Of a stretch of 64,000 nucleotides of DNA, positions 61,446 through 64,000 are shown one piece after another; the first letter of the stretch is position 1, and every line of letters starts with the position of its first letter. The DNA is from a bacterium. GTDB lineage: Bacteria > Planctomycetota > Planctomycetia > Pirellulales > Pirellulaceae. Both the position numbers and the translations under genes were made by a program. The stretch is taken from the NCBI GenBank assembly GCA_030430075.1, contig JAUIGN010000026.1:1-64000 (forward strand), written 5' to 3'. The notes below the pieces were generated by a model that ran no database searches, was not told the origin of the DNA, and worked only from the letters and a program-made list of their open reading frames with translations.

Positions 61446-62288
61446 ATGGTACGACGCAGACCGGCTGAAGACGATGACGTCTCTCTGTTCCCATTCTTGA
61501 GCATCATTTGTGCGATCATCGGCGTCCTGACGTTGATGATCGCCGCGGTGACGTTGGGACAGATGAACCAGGATGACGTCAAGGAAGCGGTGCAGAACGC
61601 GATCGCGATGGAGAAATTGCAAGAACAATTGGCCGCGGCCAAGGATACGGTCGACAAGCTGACCATTCAACTGGATCGCGAAAAGGCCAGACTGCTCACC
61701 GCGGCCGGGAGCCGCCAGAATGAACTGGTCAAGTCTCGTGCGGAGCTCGAAGCGTTGATCAAGCAGCTCGCGGACGTTCGCCAGAAGACGGACGCGCGGA
61801 AGAAGATCAAGATCGTGATCCCGGAAGTTCCTCAGGCCCAACGGGAAACGGTTGCCGACATGCAGGATCAGCTCAACGCCATCAAGGAACGGCTCGCCGT
61901 GCTGCAGCGGTCGCTCGAGGAAAAGCAGAAGCCGCCGGAAGAAGCCCAGGTTTCAATCCTGCCCGGTGGGACGGGAATCAGTTTTCAGCCGAGCTTCATT
62001 GAGTGCACCGCCAGCGCGATTGTCCTGCATACCGAAGATCCACCCCTGACCATCCGCAACGCCGAAGTCGCCGCCAATCCGAAGTTTGTTGCCCTGCTGG
62101 AAACGGTCGCGAATAGCAACGCACGGACGATTGTTTTCCTGTTGCGAAGCGACAGCCTGGGCACCTACCGAATGGTCAAGAAACTTTGCGATGACAACAA
62201 CGTCCGCAACGGCAAGCTTCCGGCGGTGGGCAACGGCCGCATCGATCTGCGGCACTTCCGCAACAACCAGGTTTCTCCAAGCTCATGA
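61446..62288 (+). CDS. ExbD/TolR-like membrane protein with coiled coil (first)
   Basis: 280 residues. A short cytoplasmic N-terminus with several acidic residues (AEDDDVSLFPFLSII) runs into one membrane helix (~15-37), then a coiled coil (~45-165) and a C-terminal globular region (~170-270, VLLPGG-like strand order with PSFIECTASAIVLHTED and TYRMVKKLCDD). The D-x-x-S-L-F-P-F-L lead resembles the conserved Asp in the ExbD/TolR helix that forms the proton path. It directly follows the ExbB-like gene and overlaps the next gene by 4 bp. Partner status is inferred from position and topology; similarity to ExbD is weak. Confidence 0.65.
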   Translation: MVRRRPAEDDDVSLFPFLSIICAIIGVLTLMIAAVTLGQMNQDDVKEAVQNAIAMEKLQEQLAAAKDTVDKLTIQLDREKARLLTAAGSRQNELVKSRAELEALIKQLADVRQKTDARKKIKIVIPEVPQAQRETVADMQDQLNAIKERLAVLQRSLEEKQKPPEEAQVSILPGGTGISFQPSFIECTASAIVLHTEDPPLTIRNAEVAANPKFVALLETVANSNARTIVFLLRSDSLGTYRMVKKLCDDNNVRNGKLPAVGNGRIDLRHFRNNQVSPSS

Positions 62289-63421
62289 AACGTGCACCAC
62301 GAACGGACGAGGACGACGGCGGTGGACTCGATTCGCTGCTGGACACCATGACCAATGTCGTGGGAATTCTGGTAATGGTCCTGATCGCAACTCAGCTTGG
62401 CGTCAAGGATGCCGTCAGCCGGATCTCGGAATCCGAGGTCGTCGACGCCTCTGCCCTCGAAGCCGCTCGACAAGAGCTGCTCCTGACCAAGAGCCAGCGG
62501 GATGCCATCGAATCACAGCTCAACGATCTCCAACCGGCCGACCATCAAGAGATCGAAGTCAAGCTGGCCGACCTGCGGCGCCAAGTTCAGGAGCGGCGTA
62601 CCGAACTTGATCGGGAACAGGTCGTTGCCAACCAGTTTGCCTTGAAGATCGAATCCGATACGAAGAAGGCGGAGCAGGCCCGCAAGCAGATCCAGGAGAT
62701 TGCGGATGCCAAGGCCAAGCGAGAATCGCTGCAGGCCGAACTGACCAAGGCCATCGATCAGGAAGCGAGCCTTAAAGCGCTCCTTGATGAGACCCCGGAA
62801 CAGGAGGTTCCGCCTGCCAAGGTCGTCACGCTGCCCGACCCGCGACCCGCACCGGAGGGGGCGCGCCAGGTTACATTTCTATGTACCAACAATCGGGTCT
62901 ATCCGGTCGCCGCGGACGACTGGCGCGACGGGATTCGCCAGAAGGCAGAGTTTCTGGTGAAAGCGAAACGACTGGATCGAGGACCGGCAGTCGGTGTGGA
63001 CAAGGAGCAGTTTATCAAGGAATTCAAGAAGGCCAACCGCCGTCTCAGCGACGAGTTCTTTGAAGTCGAATTGTACGACGCCGGAATCTATCCCCGCTTG
63101 AAGTTCACCCCAAAGCCGAATTCCGGAGCGACACAAGACGAAGTGCTGAAGCCCCGCTCCCGCTTTCAGCGTCTGCTGGCACGGTTGGACAAGACCAAGT
63201 ACTACGCTCGATTCATCGTCCTTCCGGACAGCTTCGAAGTGTACTTGGCTGCGCGTGCCGTGGCAGACGAGGCAGGATTGCTTTCCGGCTGGGACCCGCA
63301 GGGGAGCGGCTGGGAATACACGACGTACCTGGGCGGTCCGATTCTGTTCGGCCCCAAGCCGAAGCCGGACCCGAATGCCAAACCGGCGCCTCCCAGTAAG
63401 CCGGCAAACGTCATCGACTGA
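62285..63421 (+). CDS. ExbD/TolR-like membrane protein with coiled coil (second)
   Basis: 378 residues; the ATG overlaps the previous stop (ATGA). The N-terminal DEDDGGGLDSLLDTMTNVVGILVMVLIAT again places acidic residues (LDSLLDTM) before a single membrane helix, as in ExbD/TolR. A long coiled coil follows (~55-175), and a C-terminal domain (~195-360, with QVTFLCTNNRVYPVA) of unknown fold, ending in a Pro/Lys-rich tail. It probably forms a heteromeric stator with the preceding protein. What this trimeric complex energises is unknown. Confidence 0.7.
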   Translation: MKRAPRTDEDDGGGLDSLLDTMTNVVGILVMVLIATQLGVKDAVSRISESEVVDASALEAARQELLLTKSQRDAIESQLNDLQPADHQEIEVKLADLRRQVQERRTELDREQVVANQFALKIESDTKKAEQARKQIQEIADAKAKRESLQAELTKAIDQEASLKALLDETPEQEVPPAKVVTLPDPRPAPEGARQVTFLCTNNRVYPVAADDWRDGIRQKAEFLVKAKRLDRGPAVGVDKEQFIKEFKKANRRLSDEFFEVELYDAGIYPRLKFTPKPNSGATQDEVLKPRSRFQRLLARLDKTKYYARFIVLPDSFEVYLAARAVADEAGLLSGWDPQGSGWEYTTYLGGPILFGPKPKPDPNAKPAPPSKPANVID

Positions 63422-64000
63422 CCAACGCTCCGCGCGGGTCGCAACCTGCTCGGCGCGGGTCGCAACCTGCTCGGCGCGGGTCTCCGACCTGCTCGGCGCG
63501 GGTCTCCGACCCCGCCGAAACCGCCGACCGAAGGTCTCAAGAAACACAACGATCCCCAACACTCAACCGGAAAAACGGCGGAGGGAGACCTCTCGGTCAG
63601 CCAATGTGCGTGGTCAGAGACCAGCGCACAACAGGTCCCACACGCCCTCCCCAGCGCGGACCGCAACCTGCTCGGCACGGACCGCAACCTGCTCAGCGCG
63701 GGTCGCAACCTGCTCGGCGCGGGTCTCCGACCCCGCCGAAACCGCCGACCGAAGGTCTCAAGAAACACAACCATCCCCAACGCTCAACCGGGAGAACGGC
63801 GGAGGGAGACCTCTCGGTCAGCCAATGTGCGTGGTCAGAGACCAGCGCACAACAGTGGTCAGAGACCAGCGCACAACAGGTCCCACACGCCCTCCCCAGC
63901 GCGGACCGCAACCTCCTCAGCGCGGACCGCAACCTGCTCGGCGCTGGTCGCAACCTCCTCGGCACGGACCGCAACCTGCTCGGCGCGAACCACAACCACA
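63422..64000 (+). repeat. composite hairpin repeats, copies 5 and 6, with tandem flanks
   Basis: Tandem CGCAACCTGCTCGGCGCGGG units (63432-63500, 63661-63721, ~63905-63990) alternate with cores at 63501-63538 and 63722-63759 and with D modules (GAGACCTCTCGGTCAGCC...GGTCAGAGACCAGCGCACAA) at ~63586-63632 and ~63807-63870; in the last the GGTCAGAGACCAGCGCACAA part is doubled. The array runs off the window. Confidence 0.8.

Noticed and set aside
1..64000. tRNA or rRNA genes
   Set aside because: No T-loop (GGTTCGAATCC-like) with a matching acceptor stem and no rRNA-like conserved words were seen by eye; a tRNAscan run could still find one.

Overview
The window looks like chromosomal DNA of a Pirellula/Rhodopirellula-type planctomycete. 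The evidence is the set of planctomycete-typical families: a cytochrome c/DUF1549/DUF1553 protein next to a DUF1501 protein, DUF1080, two Cys-type sulfatases, vWA and MotA/TolQ-type operons with zinc-ribbon N-termini, and hairpin-type intergenic repeats. No tRNA, rRNA or CRISPR array was recognised.

Positions 1-18 kb form an accessory, lower-GC, transposon-riddled island. It starts with a sugar-kinase fragment and a small membrane protein. A HExxH metallopeptidase gene has lost its 5' end to a 3.74-kb DD35E transposon (about 2172-5910), whose terminal and subterminal repeats can be read at both ends. The transposon encodes a TniA-like transposase, a TniB/ExeA-like ATPase, a CHC2-type zinc protein and a frameshifted DUF6431 protein. 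Its other end cuts the 3' end of a tyrosine recombinase. Behind that lie an HTH protein, a 5'-truncated RuvB-like ATPase, an IS66 remnant and an intact IS3-family element. The island continues with an S9 peptidase followed after 47 bp by a 974-residue TIR-nSTAND1-TM-FGE/C-type-lectin protein, a probable conflict or immunity sensor-effector. Next come a secreted DUF5829 protein, a YcaO enzyme and a tiny secreted protein.

Positions 18-64 kb are higher-GC and mostly core-like. From left to right they hold: a giant MscK-type mechanosensitive channel; a molybdate/tungstate ABC operon with a duplicated ModA and a ModB carrying a very large extra domain; a cyclophilin; a secreted protein and a LolD/MacB-type ATPase with no permease; a vWA-ThiF/MoeB-MoaD operon; a class 3 lipase; a Ser/Thr kinase; a DUF1080 protein; a three-gene DNA-repair-like set on the minus strand (Rep/UvrD helicase, a degenerate metallophosphoesterase, and a YhaN/SbcC-like ATPase with a long acidic tail); two divergent sulfatases; an aldo/keto reductase; ribosomal protein S21; a YbaK-type deacylase; a fused phosphotransferase/P-loop kinase; the DUF1549/1553 and DUF1501 proteins; and an ExbB-ExbD-ExbD-like operon.

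Two intergenic repeat families stand out. One is a composite hairpin element (about 37.0, 51.2, 59.1-59.4 and 63.4-64.0 kb) whose flanking modules expand into tandem arrays, including 13 copies of a 34-bp unit beside the YhaN-like gene. The other is a REP-like element with a conserved tail (29.3, 32.7 and 57.3 kb; head only at 32.6 and 45.1 kb). The strongest candidates for undescribed biology are the peptidase/TIR-STAND-lectin pair, the YcaO locus, the transposon with no TniQ, the enlarged Mod transporter and the composite repeats.
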